Shown: piece after piece, positions 30,826-40,135 of the stretch | Layout of the letters: every line of letters starts with the position of its first letter | Position numbering within the stretch: the stretch's first letter is position 1 | Assembly (NCBI GenBank): GCA_963920765.1 | Contig: OY987247.1 | Span: 12,682,471-12,746,470, forward strand | From: Ulota crispa | Taxonomy: Eukaryota > Streptophyta > Bryopsida > Orthotrichales > Orthotrichaceae | DNA length: 64,000 nt | Reading direction: 5' to 3' | The notes under the pieces: generated by a model | What the model saw: the letters and a program-made list of their open reading frames with translations, nothing else | Told to the model about the DNA's origin: nothing | The model's database searches: none | Translations under genes and position numbers: made by a program

Positions 30826-31060
30826 AAGCTTCAAAGTAGTAACAAAAAAGCAATACCAGCCCTGTAGTCCACCAGCATTTAAATTTCTAGCAATTCTTTT
30901 TGCCAAACCTTAATTACCTCAATTTCCAAAATCTTACCACAATTTGTGATTGGCTACCATGACATGAGAAAAATTGGAGGAAAAAATGGATGAAATAGCC
31001 AAATATCTCTTCAAGCAAACACCAAGTTTGCCAAAATTTGGATGAAAGTTACTAATGTTA
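30826..31060. repeat. Dispersed repeat, upstream copy
   Basis: ACTTCAAAGTAGTAACAAAA and the following CTGTAGTCCACCA recur near 36677-36730, and in weaker form near 63012-63070. The next 170 bp (TTTGCCAAA, AATCTTACC, GGATGAAA) resemble 31800-31980 and 38580-38740. Confidence 0.5.
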
Positions 31061-31326
31061 ATACACAAAATAGTGCATCTAGGTTGCCTTAACAATCAGT
31101 TTGCCTTACCTTGGAAAGTTACCTCATGACTCATCACTTGGCCAATTGGAAGCACATGCAATTATCTAAATAATAGGAATTCACATGGTTTATGACTTGG
31201 ACGCTATTAGTTTGTTTATTTACAAGTTAGTTGTTGTTGCTATATCCTTTAAAAATACTTTATTGCAACAAATACTGATGAAAATTATTAATTATAGTAA
31301 CACAATAAGTACTTGAAGTAGTGTAT

Positions 31327-31446
31327 AACACCATATTCATTAAATTGGGAATTTTGTAACATTTTGGGATTAAGGTGACCACCTTAAACCGAGCATTAGG
31401 GTACATCTTGGGAATCTAGTTTTCCCAATTTAATGAATATGACGTT
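31327..31446. mobile_element. Group A MITE, 120 bp
   Basis: Ends AACACCATATTCATTAAATT and AATTTAATGAATATGACGTT. A perfect 4-bp duplication GTAT lies at 31323-31326 and 31447-31450. Smallest copy of the family here, inserted in the dispersed repeat shared with 5630-6480. Confidence 0.9.
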
Positions 31447-31799
31447 GTATGCTCTAAAATCGTCACTTTATAGGTTGGTCTACCTTTTCATAGGCTTTCC
31501 AAGACATGAAGATTTTTGTCTAATTTTCAAAAAAAAAGAAATGCATGTCAAATGTAACACACCTTTTTCATGTTTTTTGAAACAATATTGAATTATTATT
31601 GAATTTTCAAGGTCTTCCACACTTTACATGAAAGGGTTGCAAACTTGCAATTAGAGCATACTACCTTATATAGTGCAAAATGTCAAGAAACTAGTGGAGG
31701 CAACTTAACTCTACTATTTAGTGTATATTTTACAAATGAACGTGCATACATTGTTGGGTTTATCCACCTTTATCCAATATTTCCTTACCTGCTTGCATT

Positions 31800-32080
31800 A
31801 TAGGGTGCTTGTCACCAAGACTTAATCTCTTGGCAAATTTTTGCCTAAATCTTACCACGGATAGCCCTTGGCTACTAGTACACTAAGAAATTTGCATGAA
31901 ATCTGGATGAAATCACCAAATCTCACCTTGGGCAACAACCCAATTTATCAAAATTTGAATGAAAGTAGCTTATATTAGTAGGTTTTTGGATGAACTTCCA
32001 CATATCATTCATTCTTTCCAAATTTATCCAAATTTTTCTTACCTGCGTACATTCTAGGGAGCGGGTCGCTCTACCCGGGC
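31800..32080. repeat. Repeat upstream of glycine-rich gene 1
   Basis: Similar to 38565-38850 upstream of copy 3 (TTTGCC.AAATCTTACC, TGGATGAA, then GGTCGCTCTACC or TGTCGCTCTACC). The shared upstream repeat suggests it travelled with the gene during duplication. Confidence 0.5.
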
Positions 32081-32122
32081 AAAAATCAAAACTAAACCCT
32101 GCTTGCCGCCCGACCAACCAAA

Positions 32123-32144
32123 ATATATATATATATATATATAT
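32123..32144. repeat. (TA)n microsatellite
   Basis: About 11 TA units directly upstream of the conserved promoter of glycine-rich gene 1. Confidence 0.9.
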
Positions 32145-32149
32145 TTAAA

Positions 32150-32348
32150 GACTGCAGTCCACGTAGTCTGGTCATGTACCGCCGAGAGTCGACACACGTG
32201 AGTATCCAGTCAACGCAGACTCCCCACTCCACAGGATCCACAAACTCGACTTTGCCGGAACTACGCTCTTTCACCGGACCTCGTCCTTGCCGCGTGGTCG
32301 TGTTGACGTCCATCTCTATCGATGCCGCCGCTGCTGCTGTTCTATAAA
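32150..32348 (+). promoter_or_regulatory. Promoter of glycine-rich gene 1
   Basis: About 200 bp clearly related to 36720-36900 and 39240-39420 (CAGTCCAC, GGTCA, CCAGTCAACGCAGACTCC, CCATCTCT.TCGATGC). TATAAA at 32343-32348, 275 bp before the ATG. A G-box CACGTG at 32195-32200 is present only here: copies 2 and 3 have changed bases at the same place. Confidence 0.65.
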
Positions 32349-32359
32349 ACTTCGAAACC

Positions 32360-32413
32360 TGCCTGCAAAAGCTTAACATTCACAACTGCCTGCAAAAGCT
32401 TAACATTCACAAC
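32360..32413 (+). repeat. Perfect 27-bp tandem duplication in the 5' leader
   Basis: Two identical units starting TGCCTGCAAAAGC, at 32360-32386 and 32387-32413. Copies 2 and 3 carry one diverged unit, so the doubling is specific to copy 1. Confidence 0.9.
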
Positions 32414-32617
32414 TGCCTGCTCGCTTGCTTGCTAACAACCTTGCTCGCTGGTGCCCTAAACAAGACTTGGTGTACTGAACTTGAACTCGACAAAGACTGT
32501 GCTCTGAAATAACCGGTTTAGTGATCGAAGTGTGCAAGTTTGTGGAATTCTACAAGTCTGCGCAATTGCTGCTGTGAAGTGTGAACGTCGTGAAGTTTGA
32601 CCGTGTGACTGTGAACA

Positions 32618-33004
32618 ATGGAGACCTTCGTCATTGTGATTGCCATCTGTATGGCGGTGATAATTAGTATCATGATTCTTTTAATTGTTGCAAGACTCTG
32701 CGGATGCGGCAGCCCGTTGAGTTATCCGAGACGACGACGATTTGCAGCAGGCGGTCTGGAGGGAGGGGTAATGGGAGCTGGGGTTGGCATGACCGGAGGA
32801 ATGTATGGCGGAGGTGCAGCTGGTGTGAATGGTTTTGGCGGAGGAGCTGGTAATGCAGGCGGTTGGATTGGTGGTGGTTGGGGTGGAGGTGGAGGCGATG
32901 TCGGCGGTGGTGCTGGGTGTGGTGGAGGTGGTGGTGGAGGAATGGGTGGAGGAATGGGTGGAGGAATGGGAGGTGGAATGGGAGGTGGAGGGGCTGGTTG
33001 TTAA
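32618..33004 (+). CDS. Small membrane-anchored glycine-rich protein, copy 1
   Basis: 128 aa, no intron. Residues 3-27 form one hydrophobic membrane segment, followed by RLCGCGSPLSY and a basic patch (RRRR), then a Gly-rich tail with GGGM repeats, ending in GC. The cysteines next to the membrane could be acylated; that is inference. Start chosen because the membrane segment begins at it and the same ATG context (GTGAACAATGG) is kept in all three copies. The stop is TGT TAA, so the stop lies in a TTAA. I do not recognise the family. It differs from classical glycine-rich wall proteins by its N-terminal anchor. Promoter and leader are conserved with copies at 37144 and 39649, which supports a real gene. 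Confidence 0.75.
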   Translation: METFVIVIAICMAVIISIMILLIVARLCGCGSPLSYPRRRRFAAGGLEGGVMGAGVGMTGGMYGGGAAGVNGFGGGAGNAGGWIGGGWGGGGGDVGGGAGCGGGGGGGMGGGMGGGMGGGMGGGGAGC

Positions 33005-33061
33005 GCAGATAACAATTGGTTGGTCATGTAATCCTCTTTCATGTACTCACACATTGTAGGA

Positions 33062-33334
33062 AATGTCATATTTGTTAATTTGGGAAGAAACACCCGTTTT
33101 GGGAATAAATTAGGTTACACGTGATCATCTTAAATCAAGCTCTAGGTTTTAGCAGCATTTTTTTGGTATAGGTGTCTTCATTTGAGATGAGGAATTTGCA
33201 AGGGACAAAATCTCAATGGCTCAAACTAAATCTAATACCTTCAAATCTGACATTTAAAATGATTTAAGGAAAAACGCTGGATTTAAGGTGAAGTACAACT
33301 CGGGAATTTGGTTTCCCAATTTAAATATGGCATT
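33062..33334. mobile_element. Group A MITE, 273 bp
   Basis: Ends AATGTCATATTTGTTAATTT and AAATATGGCATT, near the 3' end of glycine-rich gene 1. Flanks AGGA and AGCA (3 of 4 match). Internal blocks (GCTCTAGGTTT, GAGGAATTTGCAAG) are shared with 34408, 38240, 44818, 49106 and 50768. Confidence 0.8.
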
Positions 33335-34300
33335 AGCATCAAATTCATTAGGGTGGGATGGATCAATTGCCTAAGCATTGATTATCAACTGCGTGAGGTT
33401 CCTAAAATTAAGACCTGTGCAGATGTAGCATACATTTCTGAGACGCCTACCTTCAAAAGTAGAAGTTCACGTGCTGTGAAAGCACAAGAAACTTGATATT
33501 CAACTTATCATATAACATTAGTGTCCAATTGTCCATAGCAAAAAAAAATTAAGTTTTTGAATTCGCTGTGTTCATGTGCCAAAATATTTACATGCTTGTC
33601 TATCTTTTGTATTTCATCTAGGATTCTAGGGCCTTTAGCTATCATGTATTTAAGCTTTTTATCAAGTTCCTTTTATTTTGCTTTATGGCACAATCATGGA
33701 GGTTTTTTTGGTCATTGATCAATCACTAGGTCTTGACTCCCATTAGCATTGAAACATTCACAACAAACTCTTGTCGATTTCCTTGCAAGGATTTGCATAT
33801 GAATTCCCTTTGTATTAACAAGAAAATGTGATAAAGGGAACAGTCATAAAAGAAATAAATAAAAATGTCTAACAACTCATAAGGAAAATGTGAAGAATTC
33901 TTGAAACTAACAAAGGGAAAATAACAAAAATTTGTTGTGAATTTATGCTTGTCTCATCATCAAGCAAAACCCACTTCCAATGTTTTCTAATCCAATCATT
34001 GTGAGTTATAAAAAACATAACCTTTTTTGTATACTCTCCCATGACAAATTAGGTTTTGACATCTTCTCATAAGCGGACATTCAAGCCTCCATTCAATACC
34101 TCTCAAAGCATTTTGGAGTGTCTTTTCACAATTTTCTTTTTGTATATCCAACTTTAGAACTATTGCTGCCTTGTATGTTGTTTCTAGCTTTTTGATAGTG
34201 AATCAAAGAATAAATAAAATGTATGATGTTTTTCTAAAGTGGTAAGAATCTCTCAACAACCGTGTCTTGGCAATTTTAAGCTAGTATAAATTCTATAATC
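33335..34300. other. AT-rich intergenic DNA, nothing recognised
   Basis: No supported gene. The fragment TGTGAAGAATTCTTGAAA at about 33888 recurs near 45354, so an old repeat is present. Ends not defined. Confidence 0.35.
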
Positions 34301-34407
34301 ATGGTTGTCACATGGAATTGCTTGTTTGTCCACTTGCTCATATGCATGGTTGTTACATTGGACCAGCCATCCGTCTACTCGCTTGTCCCTCAAAGAACAC
34401 CATATTC

Positions 34408-34683
34408 AACGCCATATTTGTTAATTTGGGACTATACCCCAATTTTGGAAATAATTTAGGTTTAAGGTGATCACCTTAAACCAAGCTCTAGGTTTAAGCA
34501 ACACTTTTTTTGGTACACGTGCTCTCACCTAAGAGGAGGAATTTGCAAGGAACAAGATCTTAGTGACTCAAACCAAAGCTAATACCTTCAAATCTGGCGT
34601 TTATACACCAAAGGAGAAACATTGGGTTTAAGGTGGAGCACAACTTACGAATTTGATTTTCCAAATTTAATGAATATGGCGTT
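34408..34683. mobile_element. Group A MITE, 276 bp, inserted in another group A end
   Basis: Ends AACGCCATATTTGTTAATTT and AATTTAATGAATATGGCGTT. A perfect duplication ATTC lies at 34404-34407 and 34684-34687. The 12 bases just upstream (AACACCATATTC) are themselves the tip of a group A terminal repeat, so the element landed in a relative. Confidence 0.85.
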
Positions 34684-34918
34684 ATTCGTATAATTACATC
34701 TACTTTTTTGTTTCTCAAAATTTACTTCATTGTGTCAATCATCCAACAAAAACCTCACCACACGTAATACAAGAAAGTAGAGAAGAGAATTTACACTAAA
34801 AAACCAATCATAAAAACAAATTCACCATACCATTCTGCTCATCGAAGGTTCCTTGAACAATGCCTCAACAAATGAGCGTACAAGGGTGCATTCACTTCTT
34901 TCACCGGAAATCATTTAA

Positions 34919-35268
34919 CCCCTAAAAGACCAAGTGGCTGTGCAACAGCCATTTGAGAACTTGGGTAGGGTTTTATGGAGTTGATTTTTATTGAATGATC
35001 TCGAAATTGTTACGCAAGGTGCAAATATGTATCCCCAAGTGGAAATGTATTCTTTTCCACAATTGGATGTCTGGTTCAAAAGTTATGTTGTCCAAAAGAA
35101 ATTGGGTAGTTTGAGCAATTTGAGCATCTTTGGAGAATCTTATGCAAAAACTCTCATCAACTTTTAAAATTTGGCAAGTATGTAACTTTAAAAAAATGGT
35201 GTACAATTATAAAAAATAAAAAAATAAAAAAAACTCTCCCATCACATTTTGAAGGGAGTCAAACTTTG
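34919..35268. mobile_element. Group T element, left end only
   Basis: TTAA at 34915-34918 followed by CCCCTAAAAGACCAAG, as at the left end of 61449-62157. No matching right end appears before the next element, so this copy is truncated or decayed. Confidence 0.5.
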
Positions 35269-35272
35269 TTAA

Positions 35273-35514
35273 CCCCTAAGTGCCCATGCCATATTCACCA
35301 AAATGCAGACCTAGTCACACTCAATCCAACTAATTTGTCATGACAAACGAGATCCATTAAGTCCAAGCATATTGATTGGTATGGGACATAGGCCCAAAGG
35401 TATAAGAAAAAAGGATACATGATTTATCTTTATTGATGAAAAGATTATAACAGTCAAACATGGAACTTTTTCAATTGTGAGGGGCAATATTTGAGGCTAT
35501 GGGGCACTCAAGGG
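35273..35514. mobile_element. Group T MITE, 242 bp
   Basis: TTAA at 35269-35272; right flank decayed to TTAG (35515-35518). Ends CCCCTAAGTGCCC and GGGGCACTCAAGGG. Confidence 0.7.
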
Positions 35515-35518
35515 TTAG

Positions 35519-36226
35519 CAATGTTTGGGTAGTTTCAAGAAAAAATAATTCCTCTAACTTCAAGCCCTATTATCTTTCAATTTATAAATCCAAAGCTCTT
35601 GAAACTTTTTTTCACATATTGCAATTGTTTGTCTCCAACTTTTCACTGTACAGATTTCAAATAAAAGACTTCCACATTATACAAGAAATCATGAAAGAAT
35701 GACTAATGTAATGCTAATTCATTAAACCTTCTTACATTGGAGGGTGATTTAGAATAAGCTAGACTCTACATTTGCTTTTGAAATTTTTTTATAAGTAAAG
35801 CTAACATCATATACTTGTAAATGGTCAAAAAGCTCATATTTGTGTAGAGTAAAAAATTTACTCTAGGAAGGCTCAAAGTTTGTTGACCTTGTTTTGCAAG
35901 AATGAAAAAATATTGTTTTTCTCACTTCAAATGTTCTAATCTTACCATCCGCGCTGTCAAATGGGCTGATTTTTTTTGCTCACATTGGTTTATTGGTTTT
36001 ACAAAATTTTGTATGGTTGAAATTGAGATAATATGGTTTTTATTTTTATTTTGGGCAATGCACCAGAAGTTGGCAGTTTTTGAGATTTTTTCTCAAAAAA
36101 CACTCTTGGTCCTTTACAAGTTAATTTCAATGTTTTTCATGCAATTTTTCAAAGCGACATTAAATATGACTTAGTTTGACTTTGTGCATGATTTTTTCTT
36201 GTGAAATTGGTTGACTTTCTTCCATA
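35519..36226. other. AT-rich intergenic DNA
   Basis: No gene is seen. The last 60 bp (CTTGTGAAATTGGTTGACTT to TTCCATATAA) are repeated at about 60125-60163. Confidence 0.4.
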
Positions 36227-36604
36227 TAAGGTAGCTGCACCCATGGGTGTGATGTCCCCATGGGCGTCACTGACGATGACAAGGTGCTTATGGATACTTA
36301 AGTGATATTTATGGGTGACAAAGTGATGGTTGTGAGTGACTCCATGACGGTTTTGAGTACCCATCTCACTATCTGAGAACTAGCAAGCCTTGTTTTTAGC
36401 ATCTCTTACACATGGTCCTTACAATTTCAATGATTTTGGACTTTGAAAAATCTTTGTGAACAAATAGTTGCAATTGGAACCTTGAAATTGATGCCAATAT
36501 TTTTGGTTTCCATTTCCTAACTTACAGTATTTTTTTCAAAGTTGTTCGATTATTTTACCTACTCCAAAACCCTTATTTCCACGCTTATGGGTGCACCTAC
36601 CTTA
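36227..36604. mobile_element. Unassigned MITE with AAGGTAGCTGCACCCAT ends
   Basis: Left AAGGTAGCTGCACCCATGG and right TTATGGGTGCACCTACCTTA are inverted repeats. The uninterrupted relative at about 60150-60175 joins the same flanks (GACTTTCTTCCAT and TTATGCCTCCCTG) directly, so it is an empty site. The duplication is at most about 3 bp (TAA/TTA). Confidence 0.65.
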
Positions 36605-36719
36605 TGCCTCCCTGTGGTCAGGACCTTGTCCGAGAGAAAAGAAAAACAGAAAACAATGTGGTTGTGTCTGCTTGCCAGAAACTTCAAAGTAGTAACAAAA
36701 AAGCATTATTTACCAGTCC

Positions 36720-36905
36720 TTCAGTCCACCATGTCTGGTCATAACCGGCGGGATCAACACACACGAACCTCCAGTCAACGCAGACTCCACAGCATCGACG
36801 GCTCGACTTGCTGGAACAAACAACGGTCTTTCAGCCAACCTTGTGCTCAAATTAAACCGTGGGCGTGACGACCATCTCTGTCGATGCTGCTGCAATTCCA
36901 TAAGC
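36720..36905 (+). promoter_or_regulatory. Promoter of glycine-rich gene 2, TATA degraded
   Basis: Homologous to 32150-32348. Where copies 1 and 3 have TATAAA, this copy reads CCATAAGCTT, and the G-box position is changed. The leader is conserved through GTGCCCTAAACAAG and TACTGAACTTGAACT. Expression may be weaker; that is inference. Confidence 0.55.
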
Positions 36906-37143
36906 TTAAAGCTACAAAACCTGTCTGCAAGAGCTTAATATTCACAACTGCCTGTTCGATTGCTTGCTTACAACCCCGCTCGCTGGTGCCCTAAACAAGA
37001 TCTGATGTACTGAACTTGAACTTGACGACGATTGAGCTTTGAAACCGGTGTTGGGATCGAAGTGTGCAATTTGGTGGAATTCCATCGGTCTTTGCGCCAA
37101 GTGCTGCGGCTGTGATGTTGTGAAAAACGACCGTGTGTGAACA

Positions 37144-37602
37144 ATGGAGGTCTTCGCCATTGCGATTATCATTGGTATGGTGGTGATAGTTAGTATAATA
37201 AATTTTTTTATAGTTGCTAGACTCTGCGGGTGCGGCAGCCCGTTGAGTTATCGGAGAGGAGGAGTCGATCTGGAGGGAGGGGGAGGGAGACGTGGCGGAG
37301 GTGGAGATGGAGGTGGAGCTCGTGGAGGTGGTTTTGGTGGAGGAGGTGATGATGGAGATGATGGTGGAGGGGTCACTAGTGGAGGCGGTTGGGGTGGTGG
37401 GTTTGGTGGAGGCGATGGAGGCGGAGGTGGTGGTGGGTTTGGTAGAGGTGGAGGTGGTGGTGGGTTTGGTGGAGGTGGTGGTGGGTTTGGTGGAGGTGGA
37501 GGGGGTGGCAATGGGGATGGAGGGGGTGGAGAGGGTGGGGGAGGTGGCGGGGTGGGGGAGGTGGCGGGGTGGGGGAGGTGGGGGAGGTGGAGGGGGAGGT
37601 GA
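37144..37602 (+). CDS. Small membrane-anchored glycine-rich protein, copy 2
   Basis: Paralogue of 32618-33004. The frame gives 152 aa: membrane segment (about 3-26), RLCGCGSPLSY, acidic VDLEGG, then a long GGGF/GGGG tail. The last 15 or so residues leave the glycine pattern (VGEVAGWGRWGRW). In the +1 frame the run continues as Gly-rich and ends ERGGC at a TAA at 37616-37618, the same ending as copy 1. So there is a one-base slip (or a read error) in a G-rich run near 37550. The true stop of the ancestor was the TTAA-embedded one, now the edge of a group T element. Whether the protein is functional is unknown. Confidence 0.6.
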   Translation: MEVFAIAIIIGMVVIVSIINFFIVARLCGCGSPLSYRRGGVDLEGGGGRRGGGGDGGGARGGGFGGGGDDGDDGGGVTSGGGWGGGFGGGDGGGGGGGFGRGGGGGGFGGGGGGFGGGGGGGNGDGGGGEGGGGGGVGEVAGWGRWGRWRGR

Positions 37603-37618
37603 AAGGGGTGGCTGTTAA

Positions 37619-37785
37619 TCCATGAGCGTCTAAGCATGTCATTAGGATCATTACAATACAAAGTATTTTTCCTGTATTTGGAATAGATTTACACTTTTAC
37701 TATATTTGAGATCAATAAAGAAGTTGGAGAATAAATGAAAGTGGTGCACTAGAATCACTTGAGGTCCCAAATTAAAAATTCTCAC
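37619..37785 (+). mobile_element. Group T element inserted at the stop codon of copy 2, truncated
   Basis: It starts directly after TGTTAA (TTAA 37615-37618) with TCCATGAGCGTCTAAG. It then matches the 6521 family in forward orientation (GTATTTGGAATAGATT, AGAAGTTGGAGAATA, GTCCCAAATTAAAA). Similarity stops near 37785, so the right end is lost. Confidence 0.75.
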
Positions 37786-38239
37786 CATTCTACCACTTTC
37801 TAAAATACGATAAAACAAAGGTTGCTTGTGTGAGCTTATGAGAAAAGTCAAGGTACTAGCAACAAAAAAATAACAAAAAAACATTACCAAGCCACTATGA
37901 TAATGGTTATTTTTTTTCCTTTTACAAGGGTAGATCCGTAGAGCCACTTGCACAGCTACACCCAACAATGTAAGCAAATAAGGAAAAATTTGACAAAATT
38001 GGATAGAATTGTTGACATGTAGAGTTGTAGACATTAATCCATTAACTATGCAAATATTAGTATATTTCATCCAAAATGTGTTGAATTTGGTATTGGCTTG
38101 AGGAAGGATTTGGCAATTACATCCATTTTTTTACCGTAAATTTCAATGTTACATTAACAAGTGACCATTTGAGGTAAGATTTAGGCAAATTTTAGATAGA
38201 AAAAAAAAAAAAACCTTGACTTGAGTGAGGGCAGACCAC
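37786..38239. other. Intergenic repeat-derived DNA
   Basis: Partly similar to 30770-31060. No gene is supported. The frame at 37651-38070 on the minus strand has no family features. Confidence 0.35.
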
Positions 38240-38497
38240 AACACCATATTATGTAATTTGGAAAAAAGGAGGGTCCCATTTTGTACTCCACCTTAAACCC
38301 AAAAAGTTACCTTAAATCAGATTTGAAGGTATAAGATTCAGTTTGAGCCACTAAGATTTTTTCCCTCTCAAATTCCTCCTCTTAGGTGAGGGCACGTGTA
38401 CCCAAAAAAAATGTTAGAGCTGAGTTTTAGGTGATTATCGAGAACCTTCAAAACTCCCAAAAAGCACCCTTTTTCCCAGATTACATAAAATGGTGTT
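38240..38497. mobile_element. Group A MITE, 258 bp, reverse orientation
   Basis: Ends AACACCATATTATGTAATTT and ACATAAAATGGTGTT; flanks CCAC and GCAC (3 of 4). The interior is the reverse complement of 34408 and 49106 (AAATTCCTCCTCTTAGGTGA). Confidence 0.8.
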
Positions 38498-38564
38498 GCA
38501 CCCTTTTTTGACCCTTTATGGACCAGAATCACCAAATGTATATGAAGTACATTAGTACACTACA

Positions 38565-38850
38565 AATTGACAAGCAAAGAAATTTTTGGCAAGAATTTGC
38601 CCAAATCTTACCTCAAAAGTCAAAACCCAACTGGTGATCTTAATACTAGAAAAATTCATTGAAAAAATGGATGAAGTTTCCAAATCCCTCACCTAATTTT
38701 CACCAAATTTGCTAGCTTGTGGATGAAAGCTACTAACATTAGTAGCTTTTTTGAATGAATGCGCACACATTGTTGATTCTATCCAACTCTAACCAAATTT
38801 TCCTTTTCTGCTCGCAAGGTGGGGGCAATGGGGTGCGTGTCGCTCTACCA
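38565..38850. repeat. Repeat upstream of glycine-rich copy 3
   Basis: Similar to 31800-32080 upstream of copy 1, including the final TGTCGCTCTACC. Supports segmental duplication of the gene with its 5' flank. Confidence 0.5.
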
Positions 38851-38914
38851 ACGAAAAAATACAAAGAATAAAAGTTAGAATTGACAACCAATCGTGTGGT
38901 CTTGAAAGGGTTAA

Positions 38915-39132
38915 CCCTTGAGCCCCCAGAGTTATTTTTGGATTTAGGAGAAAATGGGTGGTTTAATGGCCACCACAATTTGGAAAATTACATTCAAAAA
39001 AAGTGACCGTAGGATTTGAAAAAATACTATCTTCTTTGTTGATGGGAACTAGCCATGACTGTTTTCACCGTACAAATTAATAAAAAAAAATAAGATAAAG
39101 TCGTGGGCATCATGTTGCTGTGCGCTTAGGGG
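38915..39132. mobile_element. Group T MITE, 218 bp
   Basis: TTAA at 38911-38914 and 39133-39136; ends CCCTTGAGCCCCC and GCGCTTAGGGG. Same family as 8308-8535 (GGAGAAAATGG, TAATGGCCACCACAA, AGCCATGACTGTTTTCAC). Confidence 0.85.
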
Positions 39133-39239
39133 TTAAAGGTACCCCACTCCATGTCACCCTTGTACCACCCTACCCTAATTCTAGTACAAAATACTAGCAT
39201 GACTTCGACACCTATTTTCAAATTTTCCAGAGGAAGTAT

Positions 39240-39420
39240 ACTTCCTCTGGGGCGCTCAAGGGATATACACCTCCGAGGGTCAACACACGCGAGTCTGAAG
39301 TCATGCCGACTCTCCCGAGATTCTCCGGGCTCGACGACTTGCCGGAACCACACTCGCTCAGCCGACCCTGACCTTGACGCGTGGACTTCATGTCCATTTC
39401 TGCTGCTTCAGTTCTATAAA
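39240..39420 (+). promoter_or_regulatory. Promoter of glycine-rich copy 3
   Basis: Homologous to 32150-32348 and 36720-36905, with TATAAA kept at 39415-39420, 234 bp before the ATG. The G-box position reads CACGCG. Confidence 0.6.
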
Positions 39421-39648
39421 ACTTCAAAGCTTGTCTGCAGGAGGTTATTCACAACAGCCTGCTTGCTTGCAACCCCTCTGGTGCTATGAACAAGCTCTGG
39501 CGTACTGAACTTGAACTCGACGAAGACTGTGCTTTGAAACAGGTGTAGAATTTGAAGTATGCATTAGTTTTGTGCAATTCTACAAGTATCTGTCTAACTG
39601 CTGCTGTGTGAAGTGTGAACGTCGTGAAGTTCGACCGTGCGTGAACAA

Positions 39649-39904
39649 TGGACGGGTCCATGGATCCCTTCGTCACTGCAATTGTCATCATGGCGGTGTT
39701 AATATTTAGTATCACAATTCTTTTGGTGCTGGCTAGGCTCGTCTGGTGGTTTAATCGTATGGAAGAGAGGAAATTGGAGCTGGCGGCCTGGAGGGAGGGG
39801 GCGGTGAGGCTGGTATGACCGGAGAGGGATTTGGCGGAGGTGGAGCTCGTGCAAATGGTTTTGGTGGAGGAGGTGATTGTGGAGGTGGAGGAGGCAGGTG
39901 TTAC
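39649..39904 (+). pseudogene. Glycine-rich copy 3, frameshifted
   Basis: The leader and GTGAACAATGG start are conserved. The N-terminus keeps the membrane segment, but the RLCGCGSPLSY block is replaced by LVWWFNRMEERK. The first frame hits TGA near 39820. The Gly-rich part survives in another frame (GGLEGGGGEAGMTG, GGGGARANGFGGGG, ending GGRC). So at least one frameshift separates the two halves. The ancestral stop TGTTAA now reads TGTTAC at 39899-39904, next to a group T insertion. Confidence 0.8.
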
Positions 39905-40127
39905 CTTTTAAACCTTAACTTAGTACTGTATATACGTTGTTGTAGAATTTGTATTTGTTACCAACAAGAAATATTAATTTGAGATATTAAATAGCTCACT
40001 AGAATTGCATGGATCTATTCTCAAACTTCTTTGTTGATTGGGTGGCAAAGGTGTGAATCCATTCTAAATACAAGAAAAAACACCTTGTGTTGTACTGGTT
40101 CCATTGGCATGTTCACACATAGAAGGG
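39905..40127 (-). mobile_element. Group T MITE at the stop-codon site of copy 3, 223 bp
   Basis: Left flank TTAC (39901-39904, decayed TTAA inside the old TGT TAA), right flank TTAA at 40128-40131. It aligns without gaps over its first 35 bp to 7879 (TATATACGTTG at the same offset) and ends GAAGGG. The orientation is opposite to the element at copy 2. Confidence 0.8.
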
Positions 40128-40135
40128 TTAAAGTC

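Noticed and set aside
37248-37661. Proline-rich (extensin-like) frames on the minus strand
   Set aside because: They are the complement of the GGN repeats of glycine-rich copy 2; no signal peptide or Tyr motifs, and the plus strand has the conserved promoter and N-terminus.
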